This document shows positions 47,508-56,409 of a DNA stretch of 64,000 nt, in pieces. The position numbers and the translations under genes are program-made. The stretch spans positions 434,001 to 498,000 of the forward strand of contig NZ_JAEKIS010000001.1 of the NCBI RefSeq assembly GCF_017311415.1. The letters are read 5' to 3'. The DNA comes from Salipiger abyssi (GTDB lineage: Bacteria; Pseudomonadota; Alphaproteobacteria; Rhodobacterales; Rhodobacteraceae). Each line of letters starts with the position of its first letter. Within the stretch, counting starts at the first letter, position 1. The notes below the pieces were generated by a model that saw nothing but the letters and a program-made list of their open reading frames with translations, had not been told where the DNA came from and ran no database searches.

Positions 47508-48803
47508 ATGACCATTTCCTCGTCCCTCAATGCCGGGGTTTCCGGGCTCTCCGCGAATGCGAGCCGCCTCGCCGCGATTTCCGACAATATCGCCAACGCC
47601 TCGACCTACGGCTATCGCCGGGTCGAGACCGATTTCAATTCGCTGGTGATGACCAATGGCGGGCGCAGCTACACCGCGGGCGGGGTACAATCCTCCAATA
47701 TCCGTGTCGTCGATAAGGGCGGGTCGATCGTATCGACCACCAACGCCACCGATCTCGCGGTGCGCGGCCGCGGCATGCTGCCGGTGGTTTCCGCCTCGCA
47801 GTTCCAGGCCACCGGCGAACCCGAGCTTCTGCTCACCTCCACCGGGTCGTTCCGCCTCGACGAAGAGGGCTATCTCGCCAACGAGGCGGGGTATTATCTC
47901 CTGGGCTGGCCCGCCAATCTCGATGGATCGATTCCCTCCTTTCCCCGAGATACCACTGCCGGGCTCGAACCGGTGCAATTCAGCCTCAGTTTGACAGGTG
48001 ACCCGACCACATCCGTTTCGATGGCGCTGAACCTGCCTGCCACCGAAACCGAAACCGGATCGTCAGGGGATTCCCACAATCTTTCGGTGGAATATTTCGA
48101 CAATCTCGGCGTGTCGCAGAGTATCTCGGTGACCTTCACGCCCACGGTTCCGGCCACGGGTATGTCCAACGAATGGACCATGGTGATGACCGATTCCGCG
48201 CAGGACGATGCGGTGATCGGCGAATACACCATCGTGTTCGACGACAGTCGCACGGGCGGTGGCCGCATCGCCTCGGTCACCCCGGTCTCCGGCGGCCCCT
48301 ATGACGATGTGACCGGGCTGCTGACCGTCGATGTGGCGGGCGGGCCGATCGAATTCGACATCGGCGCGGTCGGTGCCAATAGCGGTCTGTCGCAGCTCTC
48401 CGACAGTTTCGCTCCGATCTCGATCACCAAGGACGGGTCTCCCGTCGGCAACATGGTCTCGGTCGAAATCGACGAAAACGGGTATGTCAGCGCGAACTAC
48501 GACACTGGCGTGAGCAGCGTGCTATATCAGGTTCCGCTGGCCGATCTCCCCAATCCCAACGGCATGCTCGCCATGGACAGCCAGACTTTCCGGCCCTCGC
48601 CCGAGAGCGGCGCCTATTTCCTGTGGAACGCGGGGGATGGTCCGACCGGCGATATCAAGTCCTTTGCGCGTGAGGAATCGGCCACCGATGTGGCCAAGGA
48701 GCTGACGGACATGATCCAGACCCAGCGCGCCTATTCCTCGAACGCCAAGGTCATCCAGACCGTGGACGAGATGCTTCAGGAAACCACCAATATCAAGCGC
48801 TGA
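47508..48803 (+). CDS. flgE: Flagellar hook protein FlgE
   Basis: The 431-residue structural subunit of the hook. The N-terminal rod/hook signature (LNAGVSGLSANASRLAAISDNIANASTYGY) and the C-terminal helix (DVAKELTDMIQTQRAYSSNAKVIQTVDEMLQETTNI) bracket a variable beta-rich centre. ATG 47508 follows AGAAAGGCGTGTCC; a GTG two codons earlier is possible. The gene leads a tight run with flgK, flgL and flgI. Confidence 0.93.
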   Translation: MTISSSLNAGVSGLSANASRLAAISDNIANASTYGYRRVETDFNSLVMTNGGRSYTAGGVQSSNIRVVDKGGSIVSTTNATDLAVRGRGMLPVVSASQFQATGEPELLLTSTGSFRLDEEGYLANEAGYYLLGWPANLDGSIPSFPRDTTAGLEPVQFSLSLTGDPTTSVSMALNLPATETETGSSGDSHNLSVEYFDNLGVSQSISVTFTPTVPATGMSNEWTMVMTDSAQDDAVIGEYTIVFDDSRTGGGRIASVTPVSGGPYDDVTGLLTVDVAGGPIEFDIGAVGANSGLSQLSDSFAPISITKDGSPVGNMVSVEIDENGYVSANYDTGVSSVLYQVPLADLPNPNGMLAMDSQTFRPSPESGAYFLWNAGDGPTGDIKSFAREESATDVAKELTDMIQTQRAYSSNAKVIQTVDEMLQETTNIKR

Positions 48804-48839
48804 TCCCTTTCGGGATCGGCCCCGAACGGAGGCCGCTGA

Positions 48840-50300
48840 ATGTCACTGACCGGAGCCCTTTCAAATGCCCTGAGCGGCCTCACCGCCAACAGCCGTGCCG
48901 CCGCGCTGGTGGCCTCGAACATCGCCAATGCCACAACGGAAAGCTACGGGCGGCGGTCTCTCGATCTCTCCTCGCGCCCCGCCGGCACACTGGGCGGCGT
49001 GGCGATCGACGGGGTGCGGCGCAATGTCGATGCCGCGGTGCTGTCCGACCGGCGCCTTTCGGATGCGCAATCCGGTTTCGCCGACAACATGCAGAGTTTT
49101 GCCAGCGGAATCGAGACCTTGCTGGGTGCCAGCGACGAGGCGGGCTCGCTCACAAGCCTCTACTCCGCCTTTGAAAACGCTTTGCTCTCGGCGGCCTCCG
49201 ATCCCTCCTCGGATCAGCGCCTTGCCTCTGTGGCGCTGGCGGCGGAGGATTTCACCGAGAAACTGAACGGCATTTCCGACGAGATCCAGTTGCAACGTAC
49301 CGCGGCGGACCGCGCCATTGCCGCCGATGTCGAGTCGCTCAACACGGCGCTTGGCCGGGTCAAGGCACTGAACACCGCGATCACCGAAAGTCTCAATAGC
49401 AGCGGCGACCCGTCGGCGTTGATGGACGAACGGCAGCGGGTGATCGACGAGGTCTCCGCCATCCTGCCCCTGCGCAGCGTGGCGCGTGAAAACGGCACCG
49501 TGGCGCTTTACGCGGCCTCGGGCACCGTGTTGCTTGACCAGACCATCCACAGCGACCCGGTGACAATCGGCTTCGCCCCACAGAATCCGGTGACTGCGCA
49601 TATGACGCTCGACAACGGGTCGCTTTCGGGGCTGGAGATCGACGGGTTTGCCATCGACAGCAGCAATGACGGCCCGCTAGGGGGCGGCAGGCTGGGCGCG
49701 CGATTGCAGATCCGCGACACTGTTGCGGTCGATATGCAGTCGGTTGTCGACGGTATCGCCCGCGATCTGGTCGAACGGTTTGCCCCCGGAGGCCCGGACA
49801 CGACGCTTGCCACGGGCGATCCTGGGCTTTTCACAGATGGCGGCGCGGCATTTGACCCGCTGAACGAAACCGGCCTCGCCGGGCGTATATCGCTCAACGC
49901 GCTGGTCTCTCCAGATGGCAGCGGCGCCTGGCGCCTGCGCGACGGGCTGGGTGCTGCTACACGCGGCGATGTGGGTGACGCGCAGCTGCTTCAGGCCTAT
50001 TCCAGCACGCTCGATGCCTTGCAGACGCCCGGGTCGGCCAGCCTCGGCAGCGGCACCAGCAGCTTTAGCGAGCATGTCGCCGATTTTCACTCCGCCATTG
50101 CTGCCGCGCGTGTCCGCGCCGATGGCGAACAAAGCTTCAGCAGCGCCCAGAACACCGCGTTGAAAGAGCTGGAGCTTGCCAAGGGCGTGGATACCGATGC
50201 CGAGCTTCAGGACCTGCTCCGCATCGAGCAGCACTACGCCGCAAATGCCAGGGTGTTCAGCACGGTGGACGAGCTGATGCAGACCCTGATGAATATGTAA
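48840..50300 (+). CDS. flgK: Flagellar hook-associated protein 1, FlgK
   Basis: The first hook-filament junction protein. The 486-residue protein starts with the axial-family motif (LTGALSNALSGLTANSRAAALVASNIANATTESYGRR) and ends with a helical segment (LLRIEQHYAANARVFSTVDELMQTLMNM). The long helical region after residue 100 (SAFENALLSAASDPSSDQRL) is typical of FlgK and distinguishes it from FlgE. It is 36 bases after flgE and 10 before flgL. Confidence 0.93.
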   Translation: MSLTGALSNALSGLTANSRAAALVASNIANATTESYGRRSLDLSSRPAGTLGGVAIDGVRRNVDAAVLSDRRLSDAQSGFADNMQSFASGIETLLGASDEAGSLTSLYSAFENALLSAASDPSSDQRLASVALAAEDFTEKLNGISDEIQLQRTAADRAIAADVESLNTALGRVKALNTAITESLNSSGDPSALMDERQRVIDEVSAILPLRSVARENGTVALYAASGTVLLDQTIHSDPVTIGFAPQNPVTAHMTLDNGSLSGLEIDGFAIDSSNDGPLGGGRLGARLQIRDTVAVDMQSVVDGIARDLVERFAPGGPDTTLATGDPGLFTDGGAAFDPLNETGLAGRISLNALVSPDGSGAWRLRDGLGAATRGDVGDAQLLQAYSSTLDALQTPGSASLGSGTSSFSEHVADFHSAIAAARVRADGEQSFSSAQNTALKELELAKGVDTDAELQDLLRIEQHYAANARVFSTVDELMQTLMNM

Positions 50301-50310
50301 GGAGCCTTCC

Positions 50311-51315
50311 ATGGACACTGTCGGCGATCTTGCCCGGACGCTGGTGCTGCGCACGCATCAGACCCGGCTCAACCGCGAACTCGACACGCTGGGAATCGAA
50401 ATCGCCACTGGTTTCGTCCGCGATCCGGCGGCGCATCTGGGTGGCGACGTCACCGGGCTTGTCGCCATCGACCGGACACTGTCGCAGCTCGAAACCTACC
50501 GCGTCAACACAGCCGAGGCGGCGCTATTGACCGGCACGATGCAGACCACGCTGGAGGAGATCCAGGATCGCACCGAAGCGCTTTCGCAGGTGCTGCTTTC
50601 CGTCGAGCTGACGCCCAATGACGAAATGTTCCAGACCCTCTCGGGCGAGGCGGAGGACACGCTGCAACAGATGCTCAACGGGCTGAACCGCTCGGTCGGT
50701 GGGCGATTTTTGTTTTCCGGCGCCGCCACCGACGGTCCGTCGGTGATCGACAGCGACACCATGCTGGCGGAACTGCGCGGCGCGCTTGCCGGCGAAACCA
50801 CCGCCGCGGGGATCGAGGCACAGCTCGACGACTGGTTCGACAGCACCGGCGGCGGGTTCGAAACCACTGGCTATACCGGCTCGGACACCGCGCTGGCGCC
50901 GCTGCGGCTCAGTCGGACAGAGAGCGTGACGCTCGACATCCGGGCGGATGAGACGGTGTTTCGCGATATGATGAAGGCGGTCGCCGGGGCCGTGCTTGCC
51001 AGCGACGAAACACTGGGCCTGTCCTCGGAGGTGAAGACCGAGCTGATTTCAACCTCTGCGCTGGCGCTGCAAAGCGCCCAGGCCAGCATCGTCGAGCTGC
51101 GCGCCGGTCTGGGCGGTGTCGAGGAAAGGATCGGGCGGACCACGGCGCGCAACTCAGCCGAGCGTACCGCGACCAGCCTGGCGCGACTGGAACTTGTCGG
51201 GACCGACGAATTCGAGACGGCGACACGCTACGAAAACACCCGCGTCCAACTGGAAAGCCTCTACGCGATCACCGCCCGCTCGTCACGCCTGTCGCTGACG
51301 GCGTTCCTGTCATGA
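50311..51315 (+). CDS. flgL: Flagellar hook-associated protein 3, FlgL
   Basis: The second junction protein, related to flagellin. The 334-residue protein has an N-terminal flagellin-like helix pair (DLARTLVLRTHQTRLNRELDTL), the GRFLFSGAATDGPS segment characteristic of FlgL, and a C-terminal helical region (ERTATSLARLELVGTDEFETATRYENTRVQLESLYAITAR). It is short but within range. Its stop overlaps the flgI start (ATGA). Confidence 0.9.
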   Translation: MDTVGDLARTLVLRTHQTRLNRELDTLGIEIATGFVRDPAAHLGGDVTGLVAIDRTLSQLETYRVNTAEAALLTGTMQTTLEEIQDRTEALSQVLLSVELTPNDEMFQTLSGEAEDTLQQMLNGLNRSVGGRFLFSGAATDGPSVIDSDTMLAELRGALAGETTAAGIEAQLDDWFDSTGGGFETTGYTGSDTALAPLRLSRTESVTLDIRADETVFRDMMKAVAGAVLASDETLGLSSEVKTELISTSALALQSAQASIVELRAGLGGVEERIGRTTARNSAERTATSLARLELVGTDEFETATRYENTRVQLESLYAITARSSRLSLTAFLS

Positions 51316-52415
51316 TCCGCCTTGCGGTCTCTCTCTGCATCGCGCTGATGCTTGCCGGCGCGGCAGAGGCGCAGGCGGTCCGGATAAAGGATCTGGTCGA
51401 GGTCGATGGCGTGCGTGCCAACGATCTTGTGGGCTATGGGCTTGTGGTCGGGCTCAACGGAACTGGCGACGGTCTGCGCAACGCACCCTTCACCGAGGAG
51501 ATCATGCAGAACATCCTCGAACGGCTCGGGGTGAATGTGACCGGTGAACAGTTTCGTCCGCGCAACGTGGCGGCGGTGTTCGTCACCGGTCGCCTGCCGC
51601 CCTTCGCCCGCTCGGGCAGTCAGATCGACGTCACTGTATCGGCGATTGGCGATGCCAACAGCTTGCTGGGCGGCACGCTGATCATGACGCCGCTGAATGC
51701 CGCCGACGGGCAGATCTATGCGGTGGCGCAAGGCACGGTCATCGCTGGCGGTGTCGATGCGGCGGGCGATGCGGCGCGAGTGGTCCAGGGGGTACCGACG
51801 TCCGGAGTGATTCCGGCAGGTGCCCGGATCGAGCGCGAGGTCGAGTTCGACTTCACCCAGCTTTCAACCCTGCGCTTAGCGCTGCGCGAGCCGGATTTCA
51901 CCACTGCCGCGCGTATCGAAAACGCGATCAACCGGCGCGTCGGGCAGCCCGCGGCACAGATGCTCGACGCCGGTACGATTTCGGTCGATCTGCGTCGAAC
52001 CGGTGCCGGCTCACCCGCTCGTGCGGTGGTGGCAATCGAAAACCTGCCGGTAGAGCCGGAACGGCGTGCCCGGGTGGTCGTCGATCAGCGCTCGGGCACC
52101 ATCGTGATGGGCGAGGATGTGCGCATTTCCCGGGTCGCGGTATCGCAGGGCAACCTGACCCTGCGGATCGAGGAAAACCCGATCACCGTGCAGCCAAACC
52201 CATTTGCCGAGGGCGAAACCGTCGTTGTCCCGCGCACCAATGCCGGGATTGTGGAAGAGCCGGGCATCGGTCTGGCGGAAATTCCGGGCGGGACCTCGCT
52301 ATCCGAAGTCATCGCCGGGCTGAATGCGTTGGGCGTGTCTCCGCGCGACATGATCGACATTCTCAAGAGCATTAAGGCCGCAGGCGCGCTGCATGCGGAA
52401 TTCGTGGTGATGTAG
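51312..52415 (+). CDS. flgI: Flagellar P-ring protein FlgI
   Basis: Forms the P ring in the peptidoglycan layer. The 367-residue exported protein has a signal peptide (residues 1-20). It has the highly conserved VRIKDLVEVDGVRANDLVGYGLVVGLNGTGD opening, LIMTPLNAADGQIYAVAQG, and the C-terminal GGTSLSEVIAGLNALGVSPRDMIDILKSIKAAGALHAE block. Its chaperone FlgA is encoded about 10 kb away on the other strand. Confidence 0.96.
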   Translation: MIRLAVSLCIALMLAGAAEAQAVRIKDLVEVDGVRANDLVGYGLVVGLNGTGDGLRNAPFTEEIMQNILERLGVNVTGEQFRPRNVAAVFVTGRLPPFARSGSQIDVTVSAIGDANSLLGGTLIMTPLNAADGQIYAVAQGTVIAGGVDAAGDAARVVQGVPTSGVIPAGARIEREVEFDFTQLSTLRLALREPDFTTAARIENAINRRVGQPAAQMLDAGTISVDLRRTGAGSPARAVVAIENLPVEPERRARVVVDQRSGTIVMGEDVRISRVAVSQGNLTLRIEENPITVQPNPFAEGETVVVPRTNAGIVEEPGIGLAEIPGGTSLSEVIAGLNALGVSPRDMIDILKSIKAAGALHAEFVVM

Positions 52416-52498
52416 CGGCATATAAGGCGGGCGCAGACCCTTTGTTAACCGCTGCCGCCCTACTCTCCCCCCTCAACGCTGACAAAGGAGCCATCCCA

Positions 52499-53368
52499 AT
52501 GCTGGGGATCATCGGTATCGTTGTGATTTTTGCCATGGTGTTTGGCGGTTACATACTCGCCGGTGGCAAGATGGCGATCATTTTAAAGGCACTGCCTTTC
52601 GAGATGATGATGATCGGCGGCGCCGCGGTGGGCTCGTTTCTGATCGGTAACGATTCCAGCGTGGTGAAACATACGCTCAAGGATGTCGGCAAGGTTTTCA
52701 AAGGTGCGAAGTGGAAGCCGGCCGATTATCGCGATCTGCTTTGCCTGCTGTTCGAACTGATCCGGCTGGCGCGGCAAAGCCCGGTCGCAATCGAGGAACA
52801 TGTGGAGTCGCCGGGCGAATCGGCGATCTTCACCAAATATTCCAAGATCCAGGGCGACAAGATCGCGGTGGAGCTGATCTGCGATACGATGCGCTCCATG
52901 TCGATGAACTACGACGACCCGCATCAGGTGGAGGAGGTGCTCGACAAGCGCATCGAGGCGCTGGAGCATCATCGCCTGCATTCCAGCCACGCGCTGCAAA
53001 GCCTGGCCGACGGCCTGCCGGCGCTGGGCATCGTCGCCGCCGTGCTGGGCGTGATCAAGACCATGGGCTCGATCGACCAGCCGCCCGAGGTGCTTGGAAA
53101 GCTCATCGGCGGTGCGCTCGTCGGCACGTTTCTGGGGGTTTTCCTCGCCTATGGTTTTGCCGGCCCCTTTGCGGTGAAGGTCAAAGCCGTGGTCGAAGAC
53201 GACCTTCATTTCTACCAGCTGATCCGAGAGGTCTTGGTGGCCAACTTGCACAACCACGCCACGAATATTTGCATCGAAGTTGGACGTCAAAACACGCCGG
53301 CACATTTCCGACCAAGCTTTGTGGATCTTGAGGAGGCGCTGAAATCGGTCAAGCAGGCCGCAGCATGA
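52499..53368 (+). CDS. motA: Flagellar stator protein MotA
   Basis: The ion-channel subunit of the stator. The 289-residue protein has four membrane helices (residues ~2-20, ~32-50, ~170-190 and ~200-225), the cytoplasmic region with the rotor-facing arginine-rich helix, and the key proline in LADGLPALGIVAAVLGVIKTMG. GALVGTFLGVFLAYGFAGP is the fourth helix. ATG 52499 follows AAAGGAGCCATCCCA. The stop overlaps the following 739-residue gene (ATGA), coupling their translation. Confidence 0.95.
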   Translation: MLGIIGIVVIFAMVFGGYILAGGKMAIILKALPFEMMMIGGAAVGSFLIGNDSSVVKHTLKDVGKVFKGAKWKPADYRDLLCLLFELIRLARQSPVAIEEHVESPGESAIFTKYSKIQGDKIAVELICDTMRSMSMNYDDPHQVEEVLDKRIEALEHHRLHSSHALQSLADGLPALGIVAAVLGVIKTMGSIDQPPEVLGKLIGGALVGTFLGVFLAYGFAGPFAVKVKAVVEDDLHFYQLIREVLVANLHNHATNICIEVGRQNTPAHFRPSFVDLEEALKSVKQAAA

Positions 53369-55584
53369 TCCGGCTGGTTGTGCTCATGGCGGTGTTCCTG
53401 CTCTGGAGTGTGTCGGCATTCGCGCAAGAGATCCGTGTGCGCTCTGGCGAGCATGGCGATTTCACCCGTCTGGTGCTCGATCTTCCGCAGGACATGCAAT
53501 GGCAACTGGCGCAGCCGGACGCGCGACAGGCGGAAATCCGGTTCGAAACTGGCGGATACGCGTTCGATCTTTCCGGCGTGTTCAGCCGCATCGATCGCGC
53601 GCGCGTCGCCGATTTGTCGATGCTGCCAGAGGGGGACGGCATGCGGATCGACCTCGCTTGCGCCTGCGTGGCTTCGGCATTTCTGCTGCGGGGGCGCATG
53701 CTCGTCGTCGATATCCGACCGGGTGAACCAGCGGTGTCAGAGCCGGCACTGCCGCGTCCCGCCCTCACCGCGCTTTCGGAACTTCGGGTTGGATCGGAGC
53801 CCGGTATCGGCCCGCGAAAGACTGAAAACGCGCTTATGCCCGCTTTCGCCCCTCCGACCGTTGCAGGCACCTCCGCCGTGCCGGAAAAGTCCGGCACTGA
53901 CCCGGACGCATTCGAGCGGATGCTGTCAGAACAGCTCGCGACCGCCGCCACCGAAGGGCTGCTGGATCCGGCGCTTCGGGGTCTTCTGCGCCCGAATGCG
54001 GCGCAAGACATGCCTGCGAATGCCCAAGAGCCATCAAGGCCCGCGCCGGATGATCCTGCATCAACCGCCCGCACCGCCATCGAGGCGGAGATTGCCAGTC
54101 AGGCTTCCTACGACCTGCAATCGCGCATTCGTATCGGCGGCACCGCCTGCGTGCCCGATTCCAAGCTGGATGTGGCTGCCTGGGGTGGAGAGCAAACGCT
54201 TGAGGCAACCATCCCGGATCTGCGCGCGCGGCTTTACGGCGAATTCGACCGGCTTGATCCCGAGGTGCTGACAGCGCTGGCCAGGGCATATCTCCATATC
54301 GGATTCGGCGCCGAAGCCCGGGCGCTTCTCGAACTGAATCCGGAGCTGCGTGATCCGGTCCTTGTTGCGCTCGCCGGCATCGTCGACGGTGAGGCCGATA
54401 GGGCCGGTGTTTTTGCCGGCCAGACCGATTGCGACGGATTTGCCTCGCTATGGGCGCTGGCGGGAGCATCGGCCCTGCCCGACGGCTCCACCATAGATGG
54501 CGACGCGATCCGGCGGGCCTTCGAAAAACTACCCCTGAATCTGCGCGCCTTGCTTGGGCCGCACCTTGCCACAAGGCTCGCAGAGGAGGGCCAGCCCGGT
54601 GTCGCGCGCAACTTACTCTCGCAGCTCGCCCGCGCCATGGGCGAAAGCAGCGAAGGCATGGTTTACAGCGCGGCAAAGATCGACCGTCTGGAGGGTGCGG
54701 TGGATGAGGCGCGCGGCGTTCTCGAGGCCTTTGCGACGCGTCCAGGGGCGCATGCGCCCGACGCTGTCGTCGCCGCGATCGAGATTGCGACAGAGAGGCG
54801 CGAACCGGTCGGTGCGCGCATGACAGAGCTTTCCGCGGCTTATGCGACAGAGCTGCGCGAGACGGAAAAGGGTCCGGAGCTTTGGCGCGCGCATCTGCGC
54901 GCGACGATCGCCAATGGCGCGTATGACACGGGTTTCGGCAGCTTCTGGGATGCTGACGATATTCCAGAGCCGACCCGCGCTGCCGCGGCGACCGAGGCGC
55001 TAACGCTCCTGGCGGAGCAGGCGCCGGACACGGCATTTCTGAAACAGACCGTAGCGCGCGCAAATCGCTTCGACGGGATCGCCGCGCCGGAGGCCGCGCT
55101 TGATGTGGCAGAGCGTCTGCTCGATCTTGGCCTCGCCGATGAGGCGGCGCGCTGGGCAGAACTGACGGGCGTCGACCGCGCCGCCCGGCGCACGCGCCTG
55201 CTCACCGCCCGCATTCATCTCGCACGATCCGAACCGGAGGCCGCAGAGATCGCGCTGATCGGCTTGCAAGGCGAGGATGTGCTGCGTCTGCGGGCGGAAG
55301 CGCGGCGCATGATGGGCGATTTCGATTATGCCAGTACCGCCTACGATACGCTGGGCGAGGCACAGCAAGCCCGCTCCGCCGCCTGGCTCGCCGGCGACTG
55401 GCCGGCGCTCGATGGCGCGCAGGACACGCTGGGGGTCACCGCTGCGCTCATCCGCTCCGATCTTCCCGAGGCCGAGGACCCCCTGCCGAGCCTAGCGCTT
55501 GCCGAACGGCTCGCCGGCACCGGGGCCGAAACACGTGATGCCTTGCGCGCTCTGCTCGAGGACACCCGCCTGCCGAGAGACTAA
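53365..55584 (+). CDS. Large secreted protein of unknown function coupled to motA
   Basis: A 739-residue protein with a Sec signal peptide (residues 1-20, ending SAFA). Residues ~21-115 look like a small beta-sandwich of AMIN type (IRVRSGEHGDFTRLVLDLP to LLRGRMLVVDIRPG). A proline/alanine-rich linker follows, then from ~270 to the end an alanine-rich all-helical region with helix pairs reminiscent of TPR or Sel1 repeats (VLTALARAYLHIGFGAEARALL; LLTARIHLARSEPEAAEIAL). I do not recognise a named family. Overlap with motA and its place before the transglycosylase and flhA suggest a periplasmic motor or stator-assembly factor, comparable in position to rhizobial MotC; this is inference. Confidence 0.8.
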   Translation: MIRLVVLMAVFLLWSVSAFAQEIRVRSGEHGDFTRLVLDLPQDMQWQLAQPDARQAEIRFETGGYAFDLSGVFSRIDRARVADLSMLPEGDGMRIDLACACVASAFLLRGRMLVVDIRPGEPAVSEPALPRPALTALSELRVGSEPGIGPRKTENALMPAFAPPTVAGTSAVPEKSGTDPDAFERMLSEQLATAATEGLLDPALRGLLRPNAAQDMPANAQEPSRPAPDDPASTARTAIEAEIASQASYDLQSRIRIGGTACVPDSKLDVAAWGGEQTLEATIPDLRARLYGEFDRLDPEVLTALARAYLHIGFGAEARALLELNPELRDPVLVALAGIVDGEADRAGVFAGQTDCDGFASLWALAGASALPDGSTIDGDAIRRAFEKLPLNLRALLGPHLATRLAEEGQPGVARNLLSQLARAMGESSEGMVYSAAKIDRLEGAVDEARGVLEAFATRPGAHAPDAVVAAIEIATERREPVGARMTELSAAYATELRETEKGPELWRAHLRATIANGAYDTGFGSFWDADDIPEPTRAAAATEALTLLAEQAPDTAFLKQTVARANRFDGIAAPEAALDVAERLLDLGLADEAARWAELTGVDRAARRTRLLTARIHLARSEPEAAEIALIGLQGEDVLRLRAEARRMMGDFDYASTAYDTLGEAQQARSAAWLAGDWPALDGAQDTLGVTAALIRSDLPEAEDPLPSLALAERLAGTGAETRDALRALLEDTRLPRD

Positions 55585-55660
55585 CCGGGCGCGGGCTTAC
55601 GAAAAATAAACCTCGCCGCGATAGCGGTTGGAAACGAACTCGGAAACCCGGTGGATCAGA

Positions 55661-56407
55661 ATGGTCTTTCCCGACAGCGACAGGACAGATGGCGACAGAT
55701 TTCGCAGGCGACCACGATGCGCTGCGCGGTGGCTGGCAAGGTTGATCTATCTGGTCCTGACGCTCAGCACGATCTGCATGTTCGCCCTCCCGGTGCCGGC
55801 GGCCCCGTCGGCGATTTGCGACCGCGCAGCACAGGAGGCATCGCGGCAGACGGGCGTTCCGATCGAGGTGCTGATGGCGATCACCCGGGCAGAGACAGGG
55901 CGGGCGCGGAACGGCCAGACCCGTCCCTGGCCCTGGACGATCAATGTGCAGGGCGAGGGGCATTGGTTTGGCACGCGGCATGCGGCACGGCAGCACGCGG
56001 TGGCCACCTTCGCAAAGGGCATCCGCAGCTTTGATCTGGGCTGTTTCCAGATCAATTATCGCTGGCACGGCGGCGCCTTTCGGTCGCTGGAGGAGATGCT
56101 CGACCCGACGGCGAATGCGCTCTACGCCGCGCGCTTCCTGCGCAGGCTTCATAAGGAAACCGGTAGCTGGACAGAGGCGGCAGGCGCCTATCATAGCCGC
56201 ACCCCGAAATATGCCGAGCGCTACAAGCGCCGCTACCGCGCCATGCATGCCAGCCTGTCGTCGGAGCACACAGATAACGAGTCTCCCGCGCGTGTCGCGC
56301 GTGTCAACCGCTTCCCGCTGCTGCGTCGCGAAGGCGTTGCTGCCCGTGCCTCACTCGCGCCGCTGGCCGAGGGCGCGAGTGCCTTTCTTCCCGGGTTGGG
56401 AGGCTGA
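55661..56407 (+). CDS. Lytic transglycosylase, SltF-like
   Basis: A 248-residue exported protein with an N-terminal hydrophobic segment (LARLIYLVLTLSTICMFALPVPAAP) and an SLT domain. The catalytic glutamate is probably in MAITRAETGRARNG, followed by GIRSFDLGCFQINYRWHGGAF and TGSWTEAAGAYHS. Rhodobacter SltF is a flagellum-dedicated enzyme that opens peptidoglycan for the rod; the setting between motA and flhA fits that role. The start is uncertain: ATG 55661 is used, TTG 55628 would add 11 residues. It ends two bases before flhA. Confidence 0.82.
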   Translation: MVFPDSDRTDGDRFRRRPRCAARWLARLIYLVLTLSTICMFALPVPAAPSAICDRAAQEASRQTGVPIEVLMAITRAETGRARNGQTRPWPWTINVQGEGHWFGTRHAARQHAVATFAKGIRSFDLGCFQINYRWHGGAFRSLEEMLDPTANALYAARFLRRLHKETGSWTEAAGAYHSRTPKYAERYKRRYRAMHASLSSEHTDNESPARVARVNRFPLLRREGVAARASLAPLAEGASAFLPGLGG

Positions 56408-56409
56408 GC

